The notes under the pieces are model-generated. The model had not been told where the DNA came from, did not search any database, and saw only the letters and a program-made list of their open reading frames with translations. A program made the position numbers and the translations under genes. A DNA stretch of 64,000 nt. It comes from Mytilus trossulus. Taxonomy: Eukaryota; Mollusca; Bivalvia; Mytilida; Mytilidae. The stretch spans positions 50,981,973-51,045,972 of the forward strand of contig NC_086384.1 in the NCBI RefSeq assembly GCF_036588685.1, read 5' to 3'. This document shows positions 1-12,205 of the stretch, one piece after another (the first letter of the stretch is position 1; each line of letters starts with the position of its first letter).

Positions 1-2479
1 AACATTGGGATTCGACACAATTATTTCTTGTCTATAAACATTGAATTTGGCATAAATATTTATTGTCAAAGAACATTGAATTTGACACAATTATTTCTTG
101 TCTTCAAACATTGAATTTGGCATAAATATTTATTATCTACGAATTATGCATTTGGCATAATTATTTATTCTCTATAAACATTGAATTTGGCATAATTATT
201 TTTTGTCTACGAACATTGAATTTGGCATAATTATTTATTGTCTACGAACATTGAATTTGGCATAATTATTTATTGTCAAAGAACATTGGGATTCGACATA
301 ATTATTTCTTGTCTATAAACATTGAATTTGGCATAAATATTTATTGTCAAAGAACATTGGGATTCGACACAATTATTTCTTGTCTATAAACATTGAATTT
401 GGCATAAATATTTATTGTTAAAGAACATTGAATTTGACACAATTATTTTTTGTCTATAAACATTGAATTTGGCATAAATATTTATTGTCTACGAACATTG
501 AATTTGACACAATTTTTTTTTGTCTACGAACATTGAATTTGGCATAATTATTTTATTTTCTACGAACATTGAATTTAACACAATTATTTCTTGTCTTTAA
601 ACATTGAATTTGGCATAAATATTTATTATCTACGAATAATGCATTTGGCATAATTATTTATTCTCTATAAACATTGAATTTGGCATAATTATTTTTTGTC
701 TACGAACATTGAATTTGGCATAATTATTTATTGTCAAAGAACATTGGGATTCGACACAATTATTTCTTGTCTATAAACATTGAATTTGGCATAAATATTT
801 ATTGTCAAAGAACATTGGGATTCGACACAATTATTTCTTGTCTATAAACATTGAATTTGGCATAAATATTTATTGTCAAAGAACATTGGGATTCGACACA
901 ATTATTTCTTGTCTAAAAACATTGAATTTGGCATAAATATTTATTGTCTACGAACATTGAATTTGACACAATTATTTTTTGTCTACGAACATTTAATTTG
1001 GCATAATTATTTTATTTTCTACGAACATTGAATTTAACACAATTATTTCTTGTCTTCAAACATTGAATTTGGCATAAATATTTATTATCTACGAATAATG
1101 CATTTGGCATAATTATTTATTCTCTATTAACATTGAATTTGGCATAATTATTTTTTGTCTACGAACATTGAATTTGGCATAATTATTTATTGTCAAAGAA
1201 CATTGGGATTCGACACAATTATTTCTTGTCTATAAACATTGAATTTGGCATAAATATTTATTGTCAAAGAACATTGAATTTGACACAATTATTTCTTGTC
1301 TTCAAACATTGAATTTGGCATAAATATTTATTATCTACGAATAATGCATTTGGCATAATTATTTATTCTCTATAAACATTGAATTTGGCATAATTTTTTT
1401 TTGTCTACGAACATTGAATTTGGCATAATTATTTATTGTCTACGAACATTGAATTTGGCATAATTATTTATTGTCAAAGAACATTGGGATTCGACATAAT
1501 TATTTCTTGTCTATAAACATTGAATTTGGCATAAATATTTATTGTCAAAGAACATTGGGATTCGACACAATTATTTCTTGTCTATAAACATTGAATTTGG
1601 CATAAATATTTATTGTCAAAGAACATTGAATTTGACACAATTATTTTTGTCTATAAACATTGAATTTGGCATAAATATTTATTGTCTACGAACATTGAAT
1701 TTGACACAATTTTTTTTTGTCTACGAACATTGAATTTGGCATAATTATTTTATTTTCTACGAACATTGAATTTAACACAATTATTTCTTGTCTTCAAACA
1801 TTGAATTTGGCATAAATATTTATTATCTACGAATAATGCATTTGGCATAATTATTTATTCTCTATAAACATTGAATTTGGCATAATTATTTTTTGTCTAC
1901 GAACATTGAATTTGGCATAATTATTTCTTGTCAAAGAACATTGGGATTCGACACAATTATTTCTTGTCTATAAACATTGAATTTGGCATAAATATTTATT
2001 GTCAAAGAACATTGGGATTCGACACAATTATTTCTTGTCTATAAACATTGAATTTGGCATAAATATTTATTGTCAAAGAACATTGGGATTCGACACAATT
2101 ATTTCTTGTCTATAAACATTGAATTTGGCATAAATATTTATTGTCTACGAACATTGAATTTGACACATTTTTTTTTTGTCTACGAACATTTAATTTGGCA
2201 TAATTATTTTATTTTCTACGAACATTGAATTTAACACAATTATTTCTTGTCTACGAATAATGCATTTGGCATAATTATTTATTCTCTATAAACATTGAAT
2301 TTGGCATAAATATTTATTGTCTTCAAACATTGAATTTGGCATAATTATTTATTATCTACGAATAATGCATTTGGCATAATTATTTATTCTCTATAAACAT
2401 TGAATTTGGCATAATTATTATTATCTACGAACATTTAATTTGACATAATTATTTATTCTCCACGAACATTGAATTTGGG
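1..2479. repeat. 35-bp-period AT-rich satellite/minisatellite array
   Basis: About 70 tandem units of roughly 35 bp, each built around ACATTGAATTTGGCATAA followed by TATTTATTGTCTACGA or variants. Several variant monomers recur (an ATTGGGATTCGACACAA form, an ATAATGCATTTGGCATAA form, and forms ending in CAAAGA, TATAA or CTTCAA) and are arranged in multi-monomer blocks. The block starting at position 1 restarts at 1199, giving a second-order duplication of 1198 bp. The array is cut by the left edge and ends near 2479, where unique sequence begins. Small reading frames inside it are by-products of the repeat. Confidence 0.95.
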
Positions 2480-2833
2480 ATGACAAATGTACTGACCTAA
2501 TCAAAATGTATATAGCAATCAACAAATAAATATCAAATATGCTTATGAAATCAAAAGACTATATATTTTATCATGATCGTAATCCTCCCCCTTTTACAAT
2601 TTTGTGATTCTGTTGTTGCTGTTGGTTGCTGTCTATTTTTTGTTTTGTTTATTGGTAATAAAAATCAGTGTTTTGTTTTCTCGTTCGAATTGTTTGGCTT
2701 TTGTCATGTTGGGACCTTTTACAAGTTCCTATACGGAATGGGTGTTTACTATTTTGAATTCGGAATAGTGACAAATTGCAGTATTAATTTATATGACATT
2801 TATCGGATACATTTATGACATACTCTTTGAGTA
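2480..2833. other. AT-rich spacer, no feature seen
   Basis: Single-copy-looking sequence between the satellite and the first family A repeat. An 81-codon frame at 2573-2818 is hydrophobic but has no recognisable domain or splice context. Confidence 0.4.
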
Positions 2834-3090
2834 TGTTTGTTTTGTTCATACATTGTTGACAATGTAATGGAATTTGATGCGACTGTCATACAAGTGAGAG
2901 GTTCAGCTAGCTATAAAACAAGGTTCAACCCACCATTTTCTACATTAGAAAATGCCTGTTCTAAGTCAGGAATATGACAGTTGTTATCCATTCGTTTGAT
3001 GTGTTTGGACTTTTGATTTTGCCTTTTGATTTTTGATTTTCCTTTTTGAATTTTCCTCGGAGTTAAGTAATTTTGTGTTTTTACTTTATA
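2834..3090 (+). repeat. Dispersed repeat family A copy
   Basis: First of about eleven copies in the window. Shared landmarks in order: a TGGAATTTGATGCGACTGTC block, a GGTTCAA-CCACC block, an AAAATGCCTGT-AGTCAGGAATATGACAGTTGTT block, then TTTCCTCGGAGTT and a T-rich tail. Its length of about 250 bp, the repeated 3' tail and a B-box-like GGTTCAAnCC suggest a SINE-like element, but I cannot confirm an RNA polymerase III promoter. Confidence 0.75.
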
Positions 3091-5100
3091 CCTCATCTTT
3101 GCTACAATGCAGTCAAACATCTGGAATGTGGACATATCAAGCTGAACGAGTACGTGTTAAAAGAAATATCATTCTCAATAAGTTATTGATCATTATAAGT
3201 TCGTTATTGCAGACCTTTCGACCTGTTGCATGTTTTGTGTAATACGAACACCATATTACGTAAGTAAAAGCATTGTTGTGATGCTTTAATTGCTTGTTAC
3301 ATTTGTTTCATACATAATGGATTTCTTATATTTTAATAAAAGCAAAGCTTCTTTTTGTTCTTTGTAGCACGATATGTTTGCCGGTTACGTTTTCCCTAAG
3401 GCTCTTTTTATTTGTATCATTACAACTAATACATGATTTGATGATGCATTGAGATGTTTGTGACAAAATTTTGATCATGAAATAGTAATCTAGATAGAAC
3501 ATGTACAAGTACACATCAACCACATACCATATAAATGTACATTTTGATTCCTTATACATTTATAATCATATATCTATTATATACTGATAACATAATTCTT
3601 TTAGAATCGATGTCAATTTACGTGATATAAAGGAAATGGTTTTTTTTAAATGACATGGCCATATCGTTTTTCTTGCGACAGGCATTACAAACTATCTAGT
3701 ATATAGGCGACATTGCATATTCTGGTATTTTTATTCTAATGCAAAATATAGACTGGAACTTTTTAATCATTGATTTCAAAAATCAATCCTATAAAAATAA
3801 TGATACACATAAAAAATGGTGCTTCATATCATATCACATTGCATAACAATATCATTTATTTAAAGTTGGTATACATCTGTAAGTAATTGTTTAATCTATG
3901 ACACACGCCTTCTACAATCGTACATGTAGATATTAAATCAGTGCATACAATGTATTGTTATCTCGCAAACAATATTGATATCCATTAAAGCATTTAGAAA
4001 CAATGAGGAAATTATCTGTCATTAGGCGACATGGCTTTACAAAACGCATTAACTTCAATTTAAATCAGAATACTTAAAGAGAAGATTTCGTAAATGCATA
4101 GCGATGTCTCATGGCAACCACGTCTTATTTTTGTAATATGATACGTTCACATAATCTTAGTTCTTAATAAATGCACATGGTCCACGTTCTTACTGAGCAA
4201 AATAGTCCAAAGCTCTTATTAGGTGAAAATGATCACAAGGTCACTATGTACGCATGATATCATCGTTCTTCGTTAGTTCGTATGGTGAAAGTACTTACAA
4301 GGTTAAGATAAACTATTGAATACAATGTCAAGATGTGATGACAAATATTGTATTATTCCAACACGTTTTCTTTTATTTCATTTAAAACGTATGGCTATTG
4401 ACATTGACATAACTATCTTTGATCCTTATGCATTCATAACAAGCAATGTCATTGGTTGCTTAATACAATGCAATAGGCTTGAAAGATGAAACCTTACAAA
4501 AAGCTGAGTATCACTAAGATCGTACTTTATGACTCAAATGATTCTGCTATCATTGATTTAATTGTTCAATTTATTGCTCCCCAAGCACTTCATGTTACAC
4601 TTATGCATCAGCATAATATTTCTTTTCTGTTTATATAAAGGTGATACTACCGTTAAAATATGTGAAATTTGAATATTTTTATAATACCGTTGTACAGATA
4701 ATATATGAACAGAAAATAATGGTTTTTTTAACATTTTCATAAAACATCCTTTCCATTTAAACTTTGATAGATAGTTGTCTAAACACATCTCTTTTAGTAT
4801 CTATGATGAGTTTATTTAGAGTCGTCCTTATGTTGTATTTAAAGTTTCCATTGTGTGTTTATGTTTCTGTTAATGATGTATCCTTATTAACTGTATAGTT
4901 CCGCAAGTTTAAATTTTAAACTCACGCTGAATTATAAAAGTTTGAACCAACCTCCAAGCTACACATCATTTCAAAACTATCATTAAACTCTATCATTTTT
5001 TGAAAATAACAAAAACATAATCAAAGGACTTTCTATAATCAAGGTTTATTTTATGCAAATGCAACATTCGTTCATAGATATATTATCAAGACATTATTTC
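3091..5100. other. Long AT-rich non-coding stretch
   Basis: About 2 kb with no ORF over 80 codons and no recognised domain. The only repeat trace seen is a short antisense fragment of family C at about 4797-4822 (ATCTATGATGAGTTTATTTA). Confidence 0.4.
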
Positions 5101-5224
5101 TTCATATTTTAGCAACTGGACGTTTTATGACAAGTTTACAGTGTTTAATAATACTTTGGTTTCAAGTTATACTTTATATGTTTATCATAATATTGTATGG
5201 ACAACTTCAGATGGTCATTGAAGT

Positions 5225-5400
5225 GCTTTCTACGTGTGTATATACTTTTCGTGGAGGAAGCCGGGGTGTCCGGAGAGAACGACCGGACTTTGGTAGGAGA
5301 AGGGATCAATCCTTGTCAATTAAGATTGGTGCTGAACGACCGGGACTTAAACTTACAACATCAGTGTTGAAAAGCATTTGATACAGTAGTTGAACTACTA
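5225..5400 (+). repeat. Short GC-richer repeat-like fragment
   Basis: A locally GC-richer island with GGAAGCCGGGGTGTCCGG and GTGCTGAACGACCGGGAC, followed by an ACAACATCAGTGTTGA motif and TAGTTGAACTACTA. It resembles the degenerate ends of dispersed mollusc elements, but I cannot place it in a family. An 84-codon frame across it has no domain. Confidence 0.3.
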
Positions 5401-6640
5401 TGTAGCATATTAATCTATTGCAATAAAAAATCATAATATCTAATTAAATTTGTAGATTTAGCTAACAAAGTCCTTATATTTATATAAAGTAACATTCGTT
5501 TATAGTGGAAAATTGTTTAAACTTTGAATAAGCTACAATTAAAAATTGCTTGCTGGTCCCTGTGCTTACCATTAGATAACGCTGGTTCATTTCCCTATCA
5601 ATCTATCATCAAGGGAAGATAAATAATACGATTTTAGTTCATAGTCTTTTTCAAAAATGATGAACGGTTCTTTATATTGGTATGTAATAATTTTTTAAAC
5701 GTTTCAAATTTATGAAATTATATTCGTACATCAATGTTTTTGATACACCAATAACACAATCTGAAATATATAAACTTAATTATAAAATAATGAACCTGTT
5801 AAGGGGAGATAATACTCGCATAACTTTTTCGAATTGGCACATGATACAACGGAATGTCACTCTTGCATACAAATAGCACATCAATATAATTAATTAACTG
5901 TGCAATCGTCCGCCGCCTTCAATGATGATTCTAAATTATAAATATAACCAAAAGTTGTTAATCTATAGATAGTGAAGACTAATGAAAGCTAACCCACTGT
6001 AAACATATTTCTTTGCAATTTTTTTTAATTTCCTCAGAAAAATGCGCGAGCCACTTGACTTTCATAGCTCAAAATTAACGTTTTTACACAATATTTGAAT
6101 AAAGTAGTTAAAGATTATCCGCTTCTCGAAGTGTAAGACGCAATAAAAATCGTATGCTTGCACCATCCTACCGAAATACGGATTTTATTAAATTCTGAAC
6201 ATTTCGACATTTCTTAGTATATTTTTATCAAAACCGGTTTTAACCAAATCACAAGTATGTGTTAAGATCCGACTAAATACCTATTTTCCGTAATGGTCAG
6301 GTAAAATTGCTACACTCTGTCACCGACGTCTTTGCATCTCAAAAGAGAACAACGATAATGTGGTTAGACTAAGAGGTGAGAGAGAGAAAAAGAAAAATGT
6401 GTGTTGATAAAAATCATGTTGCATACAATGTATAGGTGTGATGAAATAAGGAATTAAACAGTATTGTTGGGTTTATTTCTATTATTGATTTGTTTTATTT
6501 GTATGCTTCTTTGCTGTTTGTTCTTTTTGGTTTTGTTTTTTTTTTAACTTTTTTTCTGTTTATCCACAGTTATAACAAACTCTTCTACCATTTTCATGTT
6601 GGAAATCGCGATGAAATCTATAAACGCAGAGGATAACTTA
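5401..6640. other. AT-rich non-coding stretch
   Basis: No coding signal or recognised repeat. It includes a purine-rich run near 6375-6400 and a T-rich run near 6530-6560. Confidence 0.4.
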
Positions 6641-6699
6641 TCACTGTGGCGCTTTGTGAATTCTGCTTTTAATCGGTTAAACTCAATTATGAAATTAAG

Positions 6700-7062
6700 G
6701 TTAATTTGTTACAGAAAATAAAAAATGTTAGATGTATATCAATATTAGATTGTAAATTAAATTTGGAACTAAGAAATAACTTTTTTAACAACTTGGATTT
6801 TAATTTTTCTGTTAAAGATTTATCTGATGAAGAAAAGTTGATTTCTATTCTCAATCCATCAACACCATCACAAGTGGGGTCCTACATCAAAAGGTCATTA
6901 GAACTGAGGACAGGGGACACTGGAATAGTTACTGTAAATGGATGATTGTGTATATATATATGTGAAATATAGTTATATTGTTTATTATTTTATATGTCAC
7001 AAACTTAATGTTTAAAGTTTATATGGCAATAAATATTTGAATTTTGAATTTTGAAAAAAAAT
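6700..7062 (+). mobile_element. 5'-truncated non-LTR retrotransposon (LINE) 3' end
   Basis: The frame at 6706-6945 encodes 79 residues with the pattern FFNNL...LSDEEKLISIL...IKRSLELR. This resembles the extreme C-terminus of reverse-transcriptase ORFs of several non-LTR families, where a conserved L-S-x-x-E-K-L-x-x-x-L block precedes a final helix ending in L-R. After the stop comes about 115 bp of AT-rich 3'UTR, an AATAAA near 7029, and a short tandem tail of ATTTTGA units (about 7038-7056), a common 3' terminus for such elements. The reverse-transcriptase and endonuclease domains are absent, so this is a dead fragment. Assignment rests on motif memory, not on a search. Confidence 0.55.
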
Positions 7063-7749
7063 AATAAATACTTGATGTGAGGCAAAAACGCACACTGTAC
7101 GGACCTGATGATAACAAATCGTTTCTAATTACAGGAAATATAACTTCTATTCCTTAGTATTGAGGAAGTAATTAATCAAGCGAGTAATCAATAATCCACT
7201 CATTACTTTACCCTCAAACCACTTTATTCAGGAAATGAGGATTTTTGCCGGAATATAAAATAAAATGTGTTATGTTCTGTTAAGTCTAAGATGTCTAATG
7301 CCTTACTTCATATTAAATGGTAGCCCGTTTTTTTTAATTCGAAAAACACCATGTTCGAAATCTTAGTAGATACAAACAAATGTAATATTGCTATAAGGTT
7401 TTGAATTACCAATAGATTAGTACTTGTTTTGAAATTATATTTCGAAATGAAATGTTTAAGATTATTTGAAATATCTATATTCCATCATTCCACCTATGTA
7501 TCAAATAGTTAAATATATTGTGCTGGTCTTTTATATAAATGCAGTATGTATTTGTAATGTACCAAAAGAAGAAAGGCTAAACAAATTTTAACAGAGCGAC
7601 AAAAATGTGTGTTTTATATGAAATCAGGAACCTTCTTTGTTTCTGTTTTTGGTTTGAACGACAGATCTTTGAACGATTATTTTCAATGTATTTATATATC
7701 TTTCATTGACACAGGAAGATTTTGATTTCAATATTCAGTAGAATGGATA
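7063..7749. other. AT-rich non-coding stretch
   Basis: No ORF or recognised repeat between the retrotransposon tail and the family E copy. Confidence 0.4.
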
Positions 7750-8035
7750 TAGGAAGATGTGGTGTGAGTGCCAATGAGACAACTCTCCATCCAAATAACA
7801 ATTTAAAAATTAAACCATTATAGGTTAAAGTACGGCCTTCAACACGGAGCCTTGGCTCACACCGAACAACAAGCTATAAAGGGCCCCAAAATTACTAGTG
7901 TAAAACCATTCAAACGGGAAAACCAACGGTCTAATCTATATAAACAAAACGAGAAACGAGAAACACGTATATATTACATAAACAAACGACAACTACTGTA
8001 CATCAGATTCCTGACTTAGGACAGGTGCAGCCTGT
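7750..8035 (+). repeat. Dispersed repeat family E copy
   Basis: Landmarks: GTGCCAATGAGACAACTCTCC, a TACGGCCTTCAACACGGAGC block, CTTGGCTCACACCGA, ATAAAGGGCCCCAAAATTAC, and an end motif ATTCCTGACTTAGGACAGG shared with families D and A. Other copies lie at 8945-9180, 26400-26585 (antisense) and, more diverged, 28360-28650. Confidence 0.75.
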
Positions 8036-8940
8036 ATATTTTTTCAAGTTTGTATGTCTTTGGGTTATTTCTGTTGTTCATTGACACTGGCGGATCCAGA
8101 GCTTTTATAAGGGGTGACGTTCCAGTTATGCTCTTACGATTCCCTATGTAAACAACCTAATTTTTCCCTAAAAAGAGGTGGCGTTCTCCCCCTAGGACCC
8201 TTTGCATCGGACATTGATTGACGTATGCCAAACATCTCATACGTTCATGCGAAAACTTTCTTATGAGTTGGTTTGGAAGAAAATATTAAAACGCCAAACA
8301 CTTACAAAAAGAAAACAAATGAAATCTGTTAACCATACAATCAAAGTGATGTCATTATCTTTACACTATAAATTTAAAAAAAAGACACACCCTTTTAAAT
8401 GAACATATTTTTCTTTATTATTTCAACAATTCATGAGGCATTAGACTGTAAATTTAGTACACGTTTTAGTTCATACGATAATGATGTTTTCTAAATCGGA
8501 ATAAGGTTGATTGATAGCTTTAAGTAGTTGTTTGATTAATTTCTTAAATTGATAAAGGATTTGTTTTTGGTTTTTAGATTTAGCGAACCAATTACCGTCC
8601 TAAAACATTTTAGAATTGACATGCGACTGTCGAGAACAAGATTCCATTAGCCCAATTTTTCCAACATTTGTATTGATAAGTCAATGTCACAGAATGTCTA
8701 GAGATTAGTTTTAATGTACTTAGGATCGTAAAAATAAATTCACACGACTGATGTATTATAAGTATAGCCCCTAGTTATGATGCGCATATTGAAACTTTGA
8801 CCTATACGTGTTCACACTATAAGGGTAACATGGGAATTAAAGTCTTGTCAGAATTGGTGTTCCTCCGACGGACAGTACAACTCTTTCCAAAGTTGTGGCT
8901 CTGATTCGTTTGTGAGAAAAGTCCAAGATTACAGCAATAT
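8036..8940. other. Non-coding stretch with a minor repeat fragment
   Basis: At about 8085-8205 there is a GGCGGATCCAGAGC fragment with a C-rich end (GGCGTTCTCCCCCTAGGACC). It resembles a dispersed element whose relatives include the GGATCCGCACTGGATGC region near 57580. The rest is AT-rich with no gene. Confidence 0.35.
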
Positions 8941-8944
8941 GACG

Positions 8945-9180
8945 ATAGATATAGAAATCATCCAAAAAACACTTTCTAAAAGTAAACCATTAAAGGTCAA
9001 GGTACGGCCTTTAATACGGAGCCTGTGCCAATGAGAAAACTCTCCATCTTATAAAAAATTGATAAAAGTAAAATATTGTAGGCCAAGTCATGACCTTTAA
9101 TACGGAGCCTTGGCTCACACCGAGCAACAAGATATAAAGGGCATTAAAATTTTGTTATGTAAAAGCATACAAACAGGAGT
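8945..9180 (+). repeat. Dispersed repeat family E copy, internally duplicated
   Basis: Contains the TACGGCCTTTAATACGGAGCC block, then again the 'minimal' GTGCCAATGAGAAAACTCTCC start and a second ACCTTTAATACGGAGCC block followed by CTTGGCTCACACCGAGCAAC. This suggests two overlapping copies, or one copy nested in another. Confidence 0.6.
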
Positions 9181-9224
9181 TCATTTACAATACCGATCTA
9201 TTGAGTCAGTCAATTCAAACTGTT

Positions 9225-9960
9225 TTTGAGCCACCGCAATTTTACCGCAACTGAAGGTTACGGGCATAGTGTTTAACCTCTGTCTGTCCGTCTTTCCGTC
9301 CCATTGTCGGTAAATAGTTATTCCGTATAAATCCTCCAACAGTTTGAATCCTAGGAAGTTTTCTCTTTACTGTCTGTTTGAGCATATATTGAAGGTGTGC
9401 TGCATGTGGTCAGGGTTTAATTGTTATTAATGTGTGCTCTTTTGGGAGAAAGTTGAACTTTGTATTTTTTGGGAAATTTACTTGCATAAGTAGGGCGTTT
9501 CCCGATAACTCCTCCTACAGTTTGAATGCTAGGAATTTATCATTCTGCTAGCTGTTTGTACAGGTATTGAAGGTGGGCATGTAGTCATTTTTTGTTCTTC
9601 TTAATTATTTTTCCTCTTTTAGGAGAAAAATTGAACTGTGTTCTTTTTGGGGTATAAGCGGTGGAGTGCGGGGCATCACTTGGTCTAGTTTACGTTTTTT
9701 ATTCTCGTGTTGTGCTGTTACACTACTGTTACAGTCCGATGCTTGTTCAAATACATGTTAAACTTCGCCACGTGCTCTTTCTTTATGCAGCTGCCCAAAG
9801 GCAGGAGCATAAAGTTCAATTGTTGTCGTTGTATACATATGTGCCATGTTTGTTTTTTTGTCAAATAGATCGTTAAAATTTTTCGTTTGATTTTTATTTT
9901 ACGGAGTGCATGGTGCCCTTTTGTAACTACCTAGTTGTCTCATTGGCAACCACACCACAT
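9225..9960 (+). repeat. Family F-related repeat region
   Basis: Two similar sub-blocks carry a CCTCC(A/T)ACAGTTTGAAT-CTAGGAA motif about 175 bp apart (near 9335 and 9510), each followed by a GTATTGAAGGTG(T/G)GC block. The region starts with CTGTCTGTCCGTCTTTCCGTCC, a pyrimidine-rich run like that in family F. It ends in a GTTGTCTCATTGGCAACCAC motif, which is the reverse complement of the family E start. Confidence 0.5.
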
Positions 9961-10137
9961 CTTTTTATTTTATTTCAACTCCTATATTGCGTTTTGTATA
10001 CTGCAACAATGTTTATTTAGAACGCATATTCCGGAGCCCTTTCCATACGCATTCAAGCATTCAAGGCACATACAACATGGACATCTATCTAAAAATAGAA
10101 CAGGTTTTTCCGAATTGGTCATGTGGTTTTACCTCAT

Positions 10138-10680
10138 CAAGTAATGGGATAACCACATCAAAGAATGACAGGACCACATCAAGGAATGACAAGACCACAT
10201 CGAAATGAAACAAACACATCAAGAAGGGTAAAATCGTCAAATTTTTAAACATCATTACGTCATGTTAAAACCATATAAAGAATAGACAAATCATCATTAC
10301 GAAATAACAAAACCACATCATGAAATGACACAACTACATTACGTTAAGTTACATATACATCAAGTTATGTTAAAACCACATTTACTAATGACACAACCAT
10401 ATCAAATAATGGTGAAACCACATCGAGTAATGACAAAACCATATCAAAAAATGGTGAAACCACATCGATTAATGACAAAACCATATTGAGTAATGACAAA
10501 ACTATATCAATTCAATGCGAAACCATACCGTTTAATATCGAAATATCAATAAGTAATGACTTTTCCATATTGAGTTATATTAAAACATCATTACGTAATG
10601 TCAAAACCATATTAAGTAAAGACACAATATCATTAAGTAATAATAAAACAACATAAAGTAATATCAGACTTCCACATAAG
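10138..10680. repeat. Degenerate 21-bp minisatellite
   Basis: About 25 diverged tandem copies of a unit near ACCACATCAAGTAATGACAAA. Variants include ACCATATCAA, ACCACATCGA and ATATTAAGTAA. Drift increases toward the right end. No spacer-like unique segments lie between units, so this is not a CRISPR-like array. Two small frames run into its left end and owe their length to the repeat. Confidence 0.85.
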
Positions 10681-10997
10681 ACAGCTGCGTTCCATATAAA
10701 AGCTTTATTTTAATCTATAGACTCTAGCTCTTTAAATTGTTAATTTCTACGTCATTTATTCTCCTTTGTTTGCAATCAAACCACCTTTTCTTATCTTTAT
10801 CTTTATGCTTTTCGAAAAGTTGTTTTGACGATGTATCTAAAATCAATTCAGGATAAGGTTAACAATAATAATATATGTTTTTAGTGTTTGTAACTAAACT
10901 AGATTAAAGAAAAATAGATTTCAGTTATTGCAAAACCATTTAAACTAATAACACCTTATATTAAAAGACGAAGAATTATTATAATTCGAAAACTTTA

Positions 10998-11404
10998 TTA
11001 AACTTCAGGATAAAGAAGGAAGCCAGAAAACGTACACCATGGTCCATCTAGAATATCTCCAGTATCATGGTATTTGTCGTGAACTTTTACCCAAACTCTA
11101 TCCCCCTGGACAAGTCTAACAATTGCTAAGTTCGAGCCCGGTCCATGTCCTACATCCTGCGTACCAGCAAATATGCTTTGAATTAAGTAACCATTTTTAA
11201 CTATTTGTGCTTCGAGTCGTTTTTGTGCCAGGACAAGAAAATGGACGAAAAATACATAATATCCTGGTGTTGGTGCCTGCAATATTCCATTTTTCCTGTG
11301 GTAGGCACTTTCTAAATTGGTTTTCACTCTGTCGAAACGAATGACCTCGTTATCATTTAAACCAATATGGCCATTCACATTTGCATGGAAAGCAACATTC
11401 AATG
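10998..11404 (-). CDS. C1q-domain exon (secreted C1q-domain protein, terminal exon)
   Basis: The minus-strand frame encodes a near-complete C1q globular domain of about 132 residues. It starts NVAFHANVNG, then has VIRFDRVKTNLESAYHRKNG, APTPGYYVFFVHFL, GDRVWVKV and the closing FSGFLLYP. C1q domains are about 130 residues with conserved aromatics (G-Y-Y-x-F and F-S-G-F), all present here. I place the exon start at 11404 because TTTTATAG precedes it as a splice acceptor and the phase (G|CA) is the same phase 1 seen in the other C1q exons of the cluster. Alternatively the frame could begin at an in-frame ATG at 11447, giving MLNISKNYLLCCFIALNVAFHA as a possible signal peptide and an intronless gene. 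The likely partner exon upstream (12206-12648) is broken, so the locus may be a pseudogene despite this intact domain. Function by family: soluble lectin-like recognition; ligand unknown. Confidence 0.75.
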
Positions 11405-11582
11405 CTATAAAACAACATAAAAGATAGTTTTTAGAAATATTAAGCATGAAACGATAACCATGACTGGAGGAACAAAACCATATAAAACATGTATACAACA
11501 TAACGAAACCGTACTATACCTATACCTGTTGACCCGGTTGTCCAAATTTTGATGATAGCTGTGCATAGTCATAAATTCATAA

Positions 11583-11830
11583 ATAAAATCAACAGTAGTA
11601 TACCGTTGTTCGAAATTCATTAATCGATCGAGAAAAAAAAACAAATCCGGGTTACTAACTAAAACTGAGGGAAACACATCAAATATAAGAGGAGAATTAC
11701 GACACAACAAAAACACAACTTTAAATGTAGCACACACAAAAACGAACTATAAATAACAATAGCCATTTTCCTGACTTTGTACAGGACATTTTAACAAAAA
11801 ACAATGGTGGGTTGAACCTGGTATTGTGTC
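11583..11830 (+). repeat. Dispersed repeat family B copy
   Basis: Landmarks: CAACAGTAGTATACCG-TGTTC, an A-rich run, CTAAAACTGAGGGAAACACA, ATATAAGAGGAGAA, and an end resembling family A in antisense (TTCCTGACTTTGTACAGGAC, GGTGGGTTGAACCTGG). It lies in the intron or spacer between the C1q exon and its decayed upstream exon. Confidence 0.75.
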
Positions 11831-12205
11831 ATGTTTTTTTTATTTTAGGTTTTTATTGAAATATTTGTTTTACATTAGTTAGAGGGTTGAGCGCGCACAA
11901 ACATGTTTAACCTAACCACTTGCTAGTATTGCATAGGCCTGTAGTCATGCCTGCGTTGATATTTTGCAAACATCCCATAGAGCAAATTACATGGATGATT
12001 AATATTGTCCAAATATGATATATGTACAGTCATGTTACTCATGACACCATATATCATTTGCTTTAACTTTAAAAAACGAAATCAGTGTTAGTACCGATGA
12101 AAAGAACATTCTAAGATTTTACTACGGTGTTTAATTAAGTGTCAACTGGGACTATCACAATAGTCACGGGTTTGAAAAAAACATTTATTGTTTAAAATGT
12201 AACTA

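Noticed and set aside
1542-1733. 63-codon frame in the satellite
   Set aside because: It is a translation of the 35-bp repeat with no independent evidence.
1-2479. Regular repeats resembling a CRISPR array
   Set aside because: Units abut with no unique spacers, and the window is animal DNA.
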